From a virus, in IMG/VR virus record IMGVR_UViG_3300048837_000891, positions 1-26,968 of that record: a stretch of DNA of 26,968 nt; one strand, written 5' to 3'. The position numbers and the translations under genes were made by a program. This document shows, piece after piece, positions 1-5,558 of this stretch. Below the pieces are notes generated by a model. That model saw nothing but the letters and a program-made list of their open reading frames with translations. It was not told the origin of the DNA and made no database searches. The stretch's first letter is position 1. Each line of letters starts with the position of its first letter.

Positions 1-2
1 TT

Positions 3-224
3 GACTGGGAAGCTGGCGCATTGTACTGGAAATGCCAACGCGATCACGGCGTCAACTGGGAAACGCCGTTTCGCGACAAACTAGAGCGTCAGCTCGGCGA
101 CAAGGACTTGAAGTTCCTGATGGGAAATCTGCACCGGTTTCAAGACCAGTGGCTAATCATCAGCCTTATCTATCCGCCTAAGCGAAAGCCAGTTGACGCG
201 ACACCACAGGGCTCGCTTTTTTAG
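3..224 (+). CDS. C-terminal part of an unidentified protein (cut by window edge)
   Basis: The frame is open from the first bases of the window and ends at 224, giving about 73 residues; the real start lies upstream. The fragment is rich in Trp and Arg/Lys (WEAGALYWKC near the start, KDLKFLMGN in the middle, LIYPPKRKP near the end) and reads like a folded domain. No signal peptide or membrane segment is visible. I do not recognise the family. It overlaps the 3' end of the convergent DUF488 gene by 47 bp. Function unknown. Confidence 0.6.
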   Translation, partial: DWEAGALYWKCQRDHGVNWETPFRDKLERQLGDKDLKFLMGNLHRFQDQWLIISLIYPPKRKPVDATPQGSLF

Positions 225-660
225 CGCGATCCCTGATGTGCGTGACATGCGCACCGCAATAATCCCGGACAGCACTTGCCACCATTGAACGGTGACAGGA
301 ATTCGAATCGGCCTCGAAGCAAAGCAACGCACAATTTGCCAAAGCAACCAACGCCGAAAGCTCGGCAATGGCATGGTCTTGCGTCTTGAGGTGCATCAGA
401 AAGCCCTCGGTGTAGCGTTTCCAGTTCCCATCTTCACGATAGCGATCACGTACCGGCTTCGGGCAGCCCAGATCCACCATGTGGATATACTCACGCCCGG
501 ATAAATTCAGTGTATTCGCCAGAGCCTTCTTCGAAAAGCCTGGCTTCCGCGACAGGGGGAGCTCGCGAACATCAACAACCATGTCAATGCCGTGATCGCC
601 GAGCAGCGCCATGAACGCTGCGATGTCAAGTCCCTCGTAACCGATGGTAAAAACAGTCAT
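178..660 (-). CDS. DUF488 family protein
   Basis: A 160-residue protein with the DUF488 signature: an N-terminal TIGYEG motif, then VVDVRELPLSRKPGFSK at about residues 28-44, and a late CFEADSNSCHRSMVA segment containing a Cys and a Cys-His pair. The length is typical of the family. The biochemical role is not established; conserved Cys/His and Arg residues suggest an enzyme. The ATG at 660 follows a GAGGG ribosome-binding site. The gene faces the unidentified partial gene and overlaps its 3' end. Its leader carries a 26-bp inverted repeat (689-714) that could be an operator. The family call is firm, the function is not. Confidence 0.88.
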   Translation of the reverse strand: MTVFTIGYEGLDIAAFMALLGDHGIDMVVDVRELPLSRKPGFSKKALANTLNLSGREYIHMVDLGCPKPVRDRYREDGNWKRYTEGFLMHLKTQDHAIAELSALVALANCALLCFEADSNSCHRSMVASAVRDYCGAHVTHIRDRAKKASPVVSRQLAFA

Positions 661-688
661 TGCTTGATCCCTCTACGCGGTGATTTTA

Positions 689-714
689 ACGATTACCTCC
701 CTAAAGGTAGTCGT
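689..714. promoter_or_regulatory. Inverted repeat in the leader of the DUF488 gene
   Basis: ACGATTACCT and AGGTAGTCGT form 10-bp arms (9 of 10 complementary) around the spacer CCCTAA. The repeat lies 29-54 bp upstream of the DUF488 start codon. It could be a repressor operator or an RNA hairpin in the minus-strand leader. Which protein, if any, binds it cannot be told from the sequence. Confidence 0.5.
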
Positions 715-759
715 CATTTTTGGTCTAATCCTGCGGCGTCAAATAAATATCTCGCCTTA

Positions 760-781
760 ATGCGCGAAACATATAGCGCAT
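760..781. promoter_or_regulatory. Inverted repeat ATGCGC...GCGCAT in the divergent control region
   Basis: ATGCGC (760-765) and GCGCAT (776-781) are perfect inverted arms around a 10-bp A/T-rich spacer, with some further partial symmetry outside (TAA / TTA). It sits between the DUF488 gene and the early + strand operon, so a shared operator is plausible. No regulator gene is visible nearby. Confidence 0.4.
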
Positions 782-786
782 ATTAA

Positions 787-831
787 CACCCGATGAATTA
801 TCAGACTACCCATGCGGTTTTTTTATGCCTG
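787..831 (+). promoter_or_regulatory. C4-like leader fragment (CACCCGA plus GCGGTTTTTTT motif)
   Basis: CACCCGA (787-793) is followed by GCGGTTTTTTTATGCCTG (814-831). The same two blocks in the same order (CACCCGA, then GCGGTTTTTTTGTGCCTG, 17 of 18 identical) occur at 8303-8334 upstream of the BRO antirepressor. TCGGGTG at 1064-1070, inside the first early reading frame, complements CACCCGA exactly. This could be a second member of the same antisense-RNA type or a remnant of one. The interpretation is tentative; the sequence match is direct. Confidence 0.3.
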
Positions 832-892
832 CGATTTACCGCCCCACCACCCTTCACGTTTTGTTGTCCACGAAAAAAAATTAGCGTTACTG

Positions 893-921
893 TTGACAAT
901 GTTTTAGCGTATCGCTAATGT
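893..921 (+). promoter_or_regulatory. Early promoter with palindromic operator
   Basis: A consensus -35 box TTGACA (893-898) is followed after 17 bp by TAATGT (916-921), a weak -10. The spacer carries the perfect 15-bp palindrome TTAGCGTATCGCTAA (904-918). Further TTAGCGT half-sites begin at 881 and 922. Three spaced copies around a promoter are typical of a repressor-controlled phage early promoter. It points toward the small early genes. The matching repressor is not in the window. Confidence 0.6.
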
Positions 922-1112
922 TTAGCGTAACAGTTAACTTCAAGACGGACTTTACCGAGACACCCCCCAGTGAGCTCGCAGACGCCGCTGAATGCGCGAT
1001 ACGGGCGGCCATCAATCGGGATGAAGCGGTGTTTGTTTTTTACGGCGAAGTCCCTGTCAGGGCTCGGGTGCAAACAAATGCGGTTGACGTTATCGGCGTC
1101 TCAAAAAAATGA
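918..1112 (+). CDS. Small hypothetical early protein (64 aa)
   Basis: An open frame of 64 codons with a protein-like composition (alternating hydrophobic N-terminus, then an Ala-rich helix near residues 22-34 and a VFVFYGEVPV strand). The only good ATG (918) lies inside the early promoter's -10/operator region and has no Shine-Dalgarno sequence. Translation would therefore need a transcript starting upstream or a leaderless start. It is followed after 24 bp by the next early gene. Family not recognised; expression is uncertain. Confidence 0.45.
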   Translation: MFSVTVNFKTDFTETPPSELADAAECAIRAAINRDEAVFVFYGEVPVRARVQTNAVDVIGVSKK

Positions 1113-1136
1113 TGCATTAAACGCAGGGGAACCACG

Positions 1137-1487
1137 ATGAGATTTTCACTAGGAACCAACGAATGCCCACGCAGCTATTACAACACTGAACATGCTGTGG
1201 CAGGGGATTACATCAGACTGTTTGCTGAAGTGAACAGATTGCTGTCAGAACGCGGCAACGTCGTATTACGGAAACACGTTCATAACAAACAGGCAACACT
1301 TTACTCGCTCGACATCGACAAGTGCAGCGCAAAAGAGTGCGCACAGTTTTACGAAAACGTGACCAACTTGTTAGCCGAAGATAAGGCCGCTCTGGCGCGA
1401 GAGGCCAATACCGCCGGTAAAACATTGCAACATGCGTATTCGTCGTTCGCCGGGTCTATTCCCATACCAGCCAACAAAAGGCATTGA
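1137..1487 (+). CDS. Hypothetical early phage protein (116 aa)
   Basis: The ATG at 1137 follows a good AGGGGA ribosome-binding site. The 116-residue product is charged and mostly helical in character (a segment around residues 20-45 rich in Arg/Leu, another at about 65-95), with no signal peptide or membrane segment. It is the first well-initiated gene of the early + strand run. Its last codons lie in a 22-bp sequence repeated at 2414-2435. I do not recognise the family. Confidence 0.65.
   Translation: MRFSLGTNECPRSYYNTEHAVAGDYIRLFAEVNRLLSERGNVVLRKHVHNKQATLYSLDIDKCSAKECAQFYENVTNLLAEDKAALAREANTAGKTLQHAYSSFAGSIPIPANKRH
1462..1483. repeat. 22-bp direct repeat, copy 1
   Basis: This 22-bp block, beginning CCATACCAGCC and ending AAAAGGCA, is identical to 2414-2435. 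Copy 1 overlaps the 3' end of the 116-aa early gene, 25 bp before the next start codon. Copy 2 forms one arm of the hairpin at 2379-2433. The 14-residue-scale coding contexts differ, so the repeat is conserved at DNA or RNA level, not as protein. Confidence 0.85.
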
Positions 1488-1506
1488 CAAAGCAGGCTGG
1501 CAATTC

Positions 1507-1695
1507 ATGAAACACAAAGCCTGGCGCATTCAGGCCGCCGGACGGGTGTTCAGCATGATCGACCCGGAGGGCTGCACCGAAGCGCAAGCACTGGCCGAAG
1601 TAAAAGCGCGCTGGCCAGATGCAAAGATTGTAAAGAATACCCACGGCAGCCGGACAGCTTCGCCCGGCATTCAGCGCAAGGAAGCGGTTTTTTAA
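1507..1695 (+). CDS. Small hypothetical phage protein (62 aa)
   Basis: Starting at the ATG at 1507, the product is 62 residues: an N-terminal strand pattern (MKHKAWRIQAAGRVFSMI), then DPEGCTEAQALAEVKARWPDAKI, a helix with a Trp-Pro turn. The pattern is like small single-domain proteins common in early regions of proteobacterial phages. An in-frame upstream ATG (1432) would overlap the previous gene by 56 bp and is less likely. Only a weak AGG precedes the chosen start. Function unknown. Confidence 0.6.
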   Translation: MKHKAWRIQAAGRVFSMIDPEGCTEAQALAEVKARWPDAKIVKNTHGSRTASPGIQRKEAVF

Positions 1696-1706
1696 GAGGT
1701 AATGAA

Positions 1707-2279
1707 ATGACAATGACCAGAGACGTAGAACTTGAATGGCTTGGGTTTTATCAGGAAATCAACCAGATGACTGGACTGAACTACGAAACCACCGAACAGT
1801 TGATCAAGGTCTTCAATCGCAATCACCCCGGAAAATTGATGCGAGATTTAACGGTTAGCGAGCTGACTGAGTGCCTGGGCGAAGCCTTGGTGACGCTCTA
1901 CCCGGAATCAGAGGCGCGCATCCTGCAGAAACGGAAGATGTACTCGAAAGATATCGTTGTGCACAAAATACATCCTCCGCATGAACAGGCGCCAGAACCC
2001 ACATTGAAACAACGCATCAATGCGGCACTTTACCTTTTTTTGCGTTCGGCATCCGGCACAGGAATTCGCACAAAACTAACCCTCACCTACCCGGAACACA
2101 TTGTCGATGACGATGTGAACCAAGAGGCGTGCAAGTTTATCGGAGAAATCCTGCTTGCGTCGCTAGAAGCTCAGCCTCCTCAGGTGAGTCAGCAGATTTT
2201 GCAAGATCAAGCCGAACGCCTGTCTTCTGATGATGAATATCTACGATGCAGTGACAAAAATCATTTGAAACCTCAATGA
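1707..2279 (+). CDS. Hypothetical early phage protein (190 aa)
   Basis: A 190-residue acidic soluble protein starting 11 bp after the previous stop, behind an AAGAGGTAATGAA ribosome-binding region. It is predicted mostly helical. An LYPESEARILQKRKMYSKD stretch lies mid-protein and a Gln-rich helix near the C-terminus (PPQVSQQILQDQAERL). No signal peptide or known motif is visible. Its last 143 bp are antisense to the convergent minus-strand 77-aa gene, so the two transcripts share a long complementary 3' region. Family not recognised. Confidence 0.65.
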   Translation: MTMTRDVELEWLGFYQEINQMTGLNYETTEQLIKVFNRNHPGKLMRDLTVSELTECLGEALVTLYPESEARILQKRKMYSKDIVVHKIHPPHEQAPEPTLKQRINAALYLFLRSASGTGIRTKLTLTYPEHIVDDDVNQEACKFIGEILLASLEAQPPQVSQQILQDQAERLSSDDEYLRCSDKNHLKPQ

Positions 2280-2370
2280 CATCGCCGATGTTGAGCTGCC
2301 TGTCGGACTCGTAAGTCCGAGGACAGGAATCATCACCATCAACGATGTATTTCAAGCGGTATTTAAACAT
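2137..2370 (-). CDS. Small hypothetical minus-strand protein (77 aa) inside the early region
   Basis: Starting at the ATG at 2370 (product MFKYRLKYIVDGDD...), the gene has an AAGGG Shine-Dalgarno six bases upstream. Of its 234 bp, 143 lie antisense to the 3' end of the 190-aa gene. The protein has a strand-rich start, a CHCIVDIHH segment near residues 43-51 and a helical acidic end. An upstream in-frame start would run through the hairpin at 2379-2433 and is unlikely. The hairpin includes the Shine-Dalgarno strand, which suggests translational control. The codon pattern looks genuine, but the reversed orientation leaves some doubt. Function unknown. Confidence 0.55.
   Translation of the reverse strand: MFKYRLKYIVDGDDSCPRTYESDRQLNIGDVIEVSNDFCHCIVDIHHQKTGVRLDLAKSADSPEEAELLATQAGFLR
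2299..2327 (-). other. Stem-loop with UACG tetraloop inside the 77-aa gene
   Basis: Read on the minus strand, the RNA forms CCUGU / ACAGG (5 bp), a CCU bulge, then CGGACU / AGUCCG (6 bp) closed by a UACG loop, a UNCG-type stable tetraloop. On the plus strand the same stems close a CGUA loop with an AGG bulge. The UNCG loop makes the minus-strand RNA the more likely functional form. It lies within coding sequence just downstream of the start region. Role unknown. Confidence 0.5.
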
Positions 2371-2378
2371 GGTTAAGC

Positions 2379-2433
2379 CCTTTTGTTGGTTGGGGTTGTT
2401 TCTGGGAAAAACACCATACCAGCCAACAAAAGG
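2379..2433 (-). promoter_or_regulatory. Long hairpin covering the ribosome-binding site of the 77-aa gene
   Basis: CCTTTTGTTGGTTGG (2379-2393) and CCAGCCAACAAAAGG (2419-2433) pair over 15 positions, with one G-U pair in RNA, around a 25-nt loop. In minus-strand RNA the 3' arm contains the AAAAGG portion of the Shine-Dalgarno of the gene starting at 2370. Folding would hide the ribosome-binding site. The arm at 2419-2433 also belongs to the 22-bp direct repeat (2414-2435) shared with 1462-1483. Confidence 0.6.
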
Positions 2434-2435
2434 CA
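2414..2435. repeat. 22-bp direct repeat, copy 2
   Basis: Identical to 1462-1483, 952 bp away in the same orientation. This copy is non-coding and provides one arm of the long hairpin upstream of the minus-strand 77-aa gene. Confidence 0.85.
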
Positions 2436-2513
2436 CTATCAACAGGTACCGAAAATTGACAACCAACCACCACCCGCAAAACAGCGGCTTAACAATAAAA
2501 AGGTAAAAAAACG

Positions 2514-2675
2514 ATGCAAACCTACAACTGCAAAATAGCCATCATCGACACCATCAGCCCCGGATTTATCCAGCTGCCCGCCAACCTGGACACCGATGCG
2601 GTGACGCTGATCGCCAGACAACTGAACGCCCGCATCAAGTATGTTCGCCACGGACTCAGGACGGTGCAGGCATGA
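2514..2675 (+). CDS. Small hypothetical protein (53 aa) upstream of the exonuclease
   Basis: A 53-codon frame starting at the ATG at 2514, preceded by AAAAAGG eight bases upstream. The product begins MQTYNCKIAIIDTISPG and has a basic end (RIKYVRHGLRTVQA). Its stop overlaps the exonuclease start (ATGA, 2672-2675), so the two are probably translationally coupled. Strand-turn-helix pattern, no membrane segment. Function unknown; the start signal and tight coupling make it a likely real gene. Confidence 0.65.
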   Translation: MQTYNCKIAIIDTISPGFIQLPANLDTDAVTLIARQLNARIKYVRHGLRTVQA

Positions 2676-3211
2676 AAAAATCAAACAACCACATCATGCT
2701 GGATCTGGAAACCATGGGCAACGACTCACAAGCGGCCATATTCGCCATCGGTGCTGTGCGCTTCAACACGACAAGCGGGATAACGGACTCGTTTTACATG
2801 CTGGTCGATCTCGCGTCATCCATGCAGGCAGGCATGACCGCTAACGCCGACACCATCAAATGGTGGATGCAGCAATCGGATGACGCCCGCAAAGCGATTT
2901 ACACAACAGCGCATAATCTGGAGGTAGCCCTGCAACGCTTCACCGATTTCGCCGGAGCAGATCGGGACAAGCCGATAGTCTGGGGATGCGGCGCCGATTT
3001 TGACAACGTGATACTGGCATCAGCCTATCGCCTGTTAAAACGCCCAAACCCCTGGGAGTTTTACAACAACCGCTGTTACCGAACGCTGAAAGGAATGTAT
3101 CCACAAGTAAAGGCCGTCCGAAAAGGCACCTATCACAACGCCTTTGACGATGCCGCCAACCAGGCAGAACACCTGCTGGCCATTGTTGATTATGCAAATA
3201 TTGAGATTTAA
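2672..3211 (+). CDS. DEDDh-type 3'-5' exonuclease, phage type
   Basis: A 179-residue protein with the three exonuclease motifs of the DEDDh superfamily: DLET (D11, E13), GADFDN (D109/D111) and HNAFDDA (H155, D159/D160). These bind the two metal ions and attack the 3' end of a nucleic acid. The size and motif spacing fit the compact phage/Rv2179c-like exonucleases (relatives of T4 DexA); whether RNA or DNA is the substrate cannot be told. It is coupled by ATGA to the 53-aa gene upstream and followed after 3 bp by the next gene. It likely serves phage recombination or nucleic-acid turnover. Confidence 0.88.
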   Translation: MKKSNNHIMLDLETMGNDSQAAIFAIGAVRFNTTSGITDSFYMLVDLASSMQAGMTANADTIKWWMQQSDDARKAIYTTAHNLEVALQRFTDFAGADRDKPIVWGCGADFDNVILASAYRLLKRPNPWEFYNNRCYRTLKGMYPQVKAVRKGTYHNAFDDAANQAEHLLAIVDYANIEI

Positions 3212-3214
3212 CCC

Positions 3215-3715
3215 ATGAGCAAGCTGAGGAAACGCCAACACAATCCCCTCACGCGACTTCAGCGCACGCTGAATGACTTGCGCATGTGGTCGTGGAAGTC
3301 GGACTTCAGCGACGAGGGAACCCGGTTTTTGCACATCGAAGCCAAGCTGCACCCGCTGATGCCATACGTGCCGATCACGGATCCGGCATTACTGGAAGGC
3401 ATTATCAGTTACCGGTTTAACTGGAAGATTTGTGCCAGGGTGTTATGCAACAACGGCGCAGATACATGGCTTGAAAGCTGCGAAACGATTGCCAAGCAGA
3501 GACGCCTGAGAGACGTTGAACACATTTATGTAGCCATGAAAAACGAAGCCATGAGCAGCCAGCAGAAAGCACAGATCATTGACGTGGGCTGGATCGCCCA
3601 GACGTTTTTAAGCAACCCGGACTCGAAAGAAGACTGGTATCAGGAACACCGGGGTGAAGTCAGCGAAGCACGGCAAACGCTTTACCTGTTTGCGCAAGAA
3701 ATGGAAGCGGCATGA
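3215..3715 (+). CDS. Hypothetical phage protein (166 aa)
   Basis: A 166-residue, basic N-terminus (MSKLRKRQHNPLTRLQRTL), Trp-rich protein (RMWSWKSDF near residue 25). It has a central helical region with CARVLCNNGADTW and a helical acidic C-terminus. It starts 3 bp after the exonuclease stop and ends just before the SSB-like gene, so it is probably co-transcribed with recombination functions. A nucleic-acid role would fit the basic start, but that is inference. Family not recognised. Confidence 0.7.
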   Translation: MSKLRKRQHNPLTRLQRTLNDLRMWSWKSDFSDEGTRFLHIEAKLHPLMPYVPITDPALLEGIISYRFNWKICARVLCNNGADTWLESCETIAKQRRLRDVEHIYVAMKNEAMSSQQKAQIIDVGWIAQTFLSNPDSKEDWYQEHRGEVSEARQTLYLFAQEMEAA

Positions 3716-3756
3716 GATAGATGGCCGCAAAACAATCACACAGCAAGGCAAAGAAA

Positions 3757-4089
3757 ATGGCAGCAAAACCCATCCGAAAACTGGTCGTAAAAACCAGCGA
3801 ATACATAGACAACGTGACGGGCAGAAACAAAGCCCGGTGGTTACAAGTGGGCATAATGTTCAAGCACGATGATGGCAACTTCAGTATCAAGCTGGAAGCC
3901 CTGCCCATCGCCAAGGACTTCGACGGCTGGATAAGCCTGTTTCCCATCGACGACCAGAAACCACAAGAACCACAACAGCCCGCGCCACAGCGGCAGGCAG
4001 CGGCACCCAGACAACCCGCTCAGCAAGCCTATGCGGGCAGCCAGGCATACCAAGCGCCACAAACTGAAGATGACAACATACCGTTTTGA
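3757..4089 (+). CDS. Putative single-stranded-DNA-binding protein (SSB-like acidic tail)
   Basis: The product has an N-terminal OB-fold-like block (PIRKLVVKTSEYIDNVTG, then ARWLQVGIMFKHDDGNFSI). A Pro/Gln/Ala-rich linker follows, and the chain ends in EDDNIPF, the acidic tip that in bacterial SSB (DDDIPF) recruits DNA-processing partners. I chose the ATG at 3757 because AAGG precedes it by 8 bases and the conserved-looking sequence starts there. An in-frame ATG at 3721 would add MAAKQSHSKAKK and has a poor ribosome-binding site. The position after the exonuclease supports a recombination/replication role. The call rests on layout and tail, not on a clear OB-fold match. Confidence 0.7.
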   Translation: MAAKPIRKLVVKTSEYIDNVTGRNKARWLQVGIMFKHDDGNFSIKLEALPIAKDFDGWISLFPIDDQKPQEPQQPAPQRQAAAPRQPAQQAYAGSQAYQAPQTEDDNIPF

Positions 4090-4102
4090 ATGAGGTGAAA
4101 AA

Positions 4103-4291
4103 ATGGAAGAGCAATTAGAGTTAATCGCCCTGATCGGACAACTGATGTACGTCGGATCAAAAATGGCCAGCGAGCTAACAACGCTCACTCATGCCGCGAG
4201 GGAGTGCGGCAGCGAACTGCAAGAAGCAGAATGTTTTGTTGATGAGTGGGTTGAGCTGACGAGTGCAATCGCTCAGAGCGAGACGTTATGA
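4103..4291 (+). CDS. Small acidic helical protein (62 aa)
   Basis: The ATG at 4103 follows a strong GAGGTGAAAAA ribosome-binding site. The 62-residue product is acidic and almost entirely helical in character (MEEQLELIALIGQLM at the start, ECGSELQEAECFVDEW later). Its stop overlaps the next start (ATGA, 4288-4291). No known motif; function unknown. Confidence 0.65.
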   Translation: MEEQLELIALIGQLMYVGSKMASELTTLTHAARECGSELQEAECFVDEWVELTSAIAQSETL

Positions 4292-4509
4292 GCGACTGCA
4301 AAAAATGCACGAAATGCGGGGAAATAAAGCCGATTGACATGTATTGGCGAAATAACGCAAACAGGAACGGCAGGTCAAATCAGCGCAAAACCTGCTGCAA
4401 ATCGCTTCCGTCCGTCATCTCACAAACGCAACGCGGACGGGCGCGACTGGAACGCGAAACCATAAATCACATGATCGCGCGATTTCTGCGCGGAGAATTT
4501 GCACGATGA
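4288..4509 (+). CDS. Small Cys-containing protein, degraded zinc-ribbon type (73 aa)
   Basis: The N-terminus has CKKCTKCGEIKP, then a Tyr/Trp region and RKTCCKS at about residues 34-39. This resembles short phage zinc-ribbon proteins of the form CxxCGExKP...CxxC, but the second pair here is CC, not CxxC, so metal binding may be altered. The C-terminal half is a basic helix (RGRARLERETINHMIARFL). It starts with an ATGA overlap and ends overlapping the next gene the same way. Function unknown. Confidence 0.6.
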   Translation: MSDCKKCTKCGEIKPIDMYWRNNANRNGRSNQRKTCCKSLPSVISQTQRGRARLERETINHMIARFLRGEFAR

Positions 4510-4757
4510 CAACAATCAAATCCGCCATGGCTTGCGCGATGGCGTTTACGCTCATGGCCTGCGCCGGCGCAATCGTCGCAACGCCTGACGACATGGGCAT
4601 TGACCAGATGATTCAGCGTGACATTGGCTTGTTTAGCGTTGACGTGCGGGAGCATAGCGACAGTAATTGCCGCCGTGTTTTTCAGACGATTGAGGAAATC
4701 TGGTATGTGGCCTGTAAGGATAAAAACCAACTGATCGTGAGGATGGAAGATGAGTAA
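4506..4757 (+). CDS. Small exported protein, possible lipoprotein (83 aa)
   Basis: The N-terminus MTTIKSAMACAMAFTLMACAG looks like a signal peptide. LMAC at about residues 16-19 could be a lipobox with Cys19 as the modified residue; a signal peptidase I site after AIVA is the alternative. The mature part is short, acidic and has two further Cys residues. It overlaps the preceding gene by 4 bp and the following tiny membrane peptide by 8 bp. It may act in the envelope, for example in superinfection exclusion or lysis support, but that is only inference. Confidence 0.6.
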   Translation: MTTIKSAMACAMAFTLMACAGAIVATPDDMGIDQMIQRDIGLFSVDVREHSDSNCRRVFQTIEEIWYVACKDKNQLIVRMEDE

Positions 4758-4827
4758 GACAGACGCGATAATCATCATCGGCATACTGTTTGCCGTAAAC
4801 ATCATCGCCATGGTGACGCTGCCATGA
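4750..4827 (+). CDS. Tiny membrane peptide (25 aa)
   Basis: A 25-codon frame overlapping the previous gene's end by 8 bp. After MSKTDA comes an uninterrupted hydrophobic stretch (AIIIIGILFAVNIIAMVTL) long enough for one membrane helix. It ends in an ATGA overlap with the next tiny frame. Being part of a chain of overlapping genes, each starting inside the last, is the main support. Function unknown. Confidence 0.45.
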   Translation: MSKTDAIIIIGILFAVNIIAMVTLP

Positions 4828-4910
4828 GCTCCGCAGATATTTTAATGGTAATGGCAATTACCAGCTTCATTGCCGCACTGGCGATGGCCGCGAAAATAGC
4901 AGGAGTGTAG
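4824..4910 (+). CDS. Tiny membrane peptide (28 aa)
   Basis: A 28-codon frame starting in an ATGA overlap with the previous peptide. The product is almost wholly hydrophobic and Ala-rich (ILMVMAITSFIAALAMAA), enough for a single membrane helix, with one Lys near the end. It is the last link of a five-gene overlapping chain (4103-4910). Expression is unproven; function unknown. Confidence 0.4.
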   Translation: MSSADILMVMAITSFIAALAMAAKIAGV

Positions 4911-4948
4911 CATTGAACCCAACGACATTCACGAACGATGAAACAACG

Positions 4949-5362
4949 CTACGCCACCCGCACTTCAATCTGACGCCCCAGTGCACGAGCGGCAGCTTCG
5001 ATCTGGTCGAAGCGCGACGCATGGTTGAGATCGAACAGCCGATCCACCTGCGGCAGATGCCAACCCAGACGGCGGGCAAGGTCGGTCTTGCGCAAGCCCT
5101 GATCGGTCATGGCCTGATACACGCCCAGCTTGCCACACTCAAGGGCAGAAGGGCGCACCGTCGGGCGACCATCGGCAGCCGATGGCACGGGCAAGGGCGC
5201 ACGGGCATCGACATAAAAAGACAAGGCAGTCTCCAGCGCATCGACGGCCTGCAAAAGCGCCTCATCGTCATCCGCGCCGAAGGTGATCGCCTCCGGCACA
5301 TCGGGAAACGTCACCAACACGGTGCCGTTGTCCGGGGTCAGGGTCACAGGGTAATCGAACAT
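4949..5362 (-). CDS. hicB: HicB-type antitoxin with HTH domain
   Basis: A 137-residue protein in two parts. Residues 1-55 form the HicB partial-RNase-H fold (MFDYPVTLTPDNGTVLVTFPDVPEAITFG..DEAL), which masks HicA. The C-terminal half carries an Xre-like helix-turn-helix (GLRKTDLARRLGWHLPQVDRLFD) for operator binding. The start at 5362 sits behind a near-perfect AAGGAGG site, 9 bp after the hicA stop. The pair runs opposite to the surrounding early genes. This HicB differs from the ribbon-helix-helix type at 11943. Confidence 0.92.
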   Translation of the reverse strand: MFDYPVTLTPDNGTVLVTFPDVPEAITFGADDDEALLQAVDALETALSFYVDARAPLPVPSAADGRPTVRPSALECGKLGVYQAMTDQGLRKTDLARRLGWHLPQVDRLFDLNHASRFDQIEAAARALGRQIEVRVA

Positions 5363-5371
5363 GATGCCTCC

Positions 5372-5551
5372 TTATTTCAAGCCAAGCTGACGTTTGATGG
5401 CGGCCTCCAGCCCCTTGCCGAGCTCGGCAGTGCCGTGCATGGGCAGCGTGGACTGCTTGCCATTCAGAAAAACTTTCAGATGCGAACCCTTTCCCGCTGC
5501 GAAGGTCGCGCCTTGCTGTTCGAGCCATTTCTTCATCTGTTTCGAGTTCAT
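5372..5551 (-). CDS. hicA: HicA-type mRNA interferase toxin
   Basis: The 59-residue product begins MNSKQMKKWLEQQGATF and has the HicA dsRBD-like fold pattern, with GSH at residues 22-24 where His24 is the catalytic residue of the family. HicA cleaves mRNA/tmRNA in the absence of HicB. I took the ATG at 5551 because it gives the standard length and the promoter lies immediately upstream. A longer open frame runs to 5830 but has no HicA-like sequence. It is followed after 9 bp by hicB. Confidence 0.92.
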   Translation of the reverse strand: MNSKQMKKWLEQQGATFAAGKGSHLKVFLNGKQSTLPMHGTAELGKGLEAAIKRQLGLK

Positions 5552-5558
5552 GAAACGA

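Noticed and set aside
4750-4910. Reading the two tiny membrane peptides as one frameshifted gene
   Set aside because: Each has its own ATG in an overlap with the previous stop, and no slippery sequence is visible.
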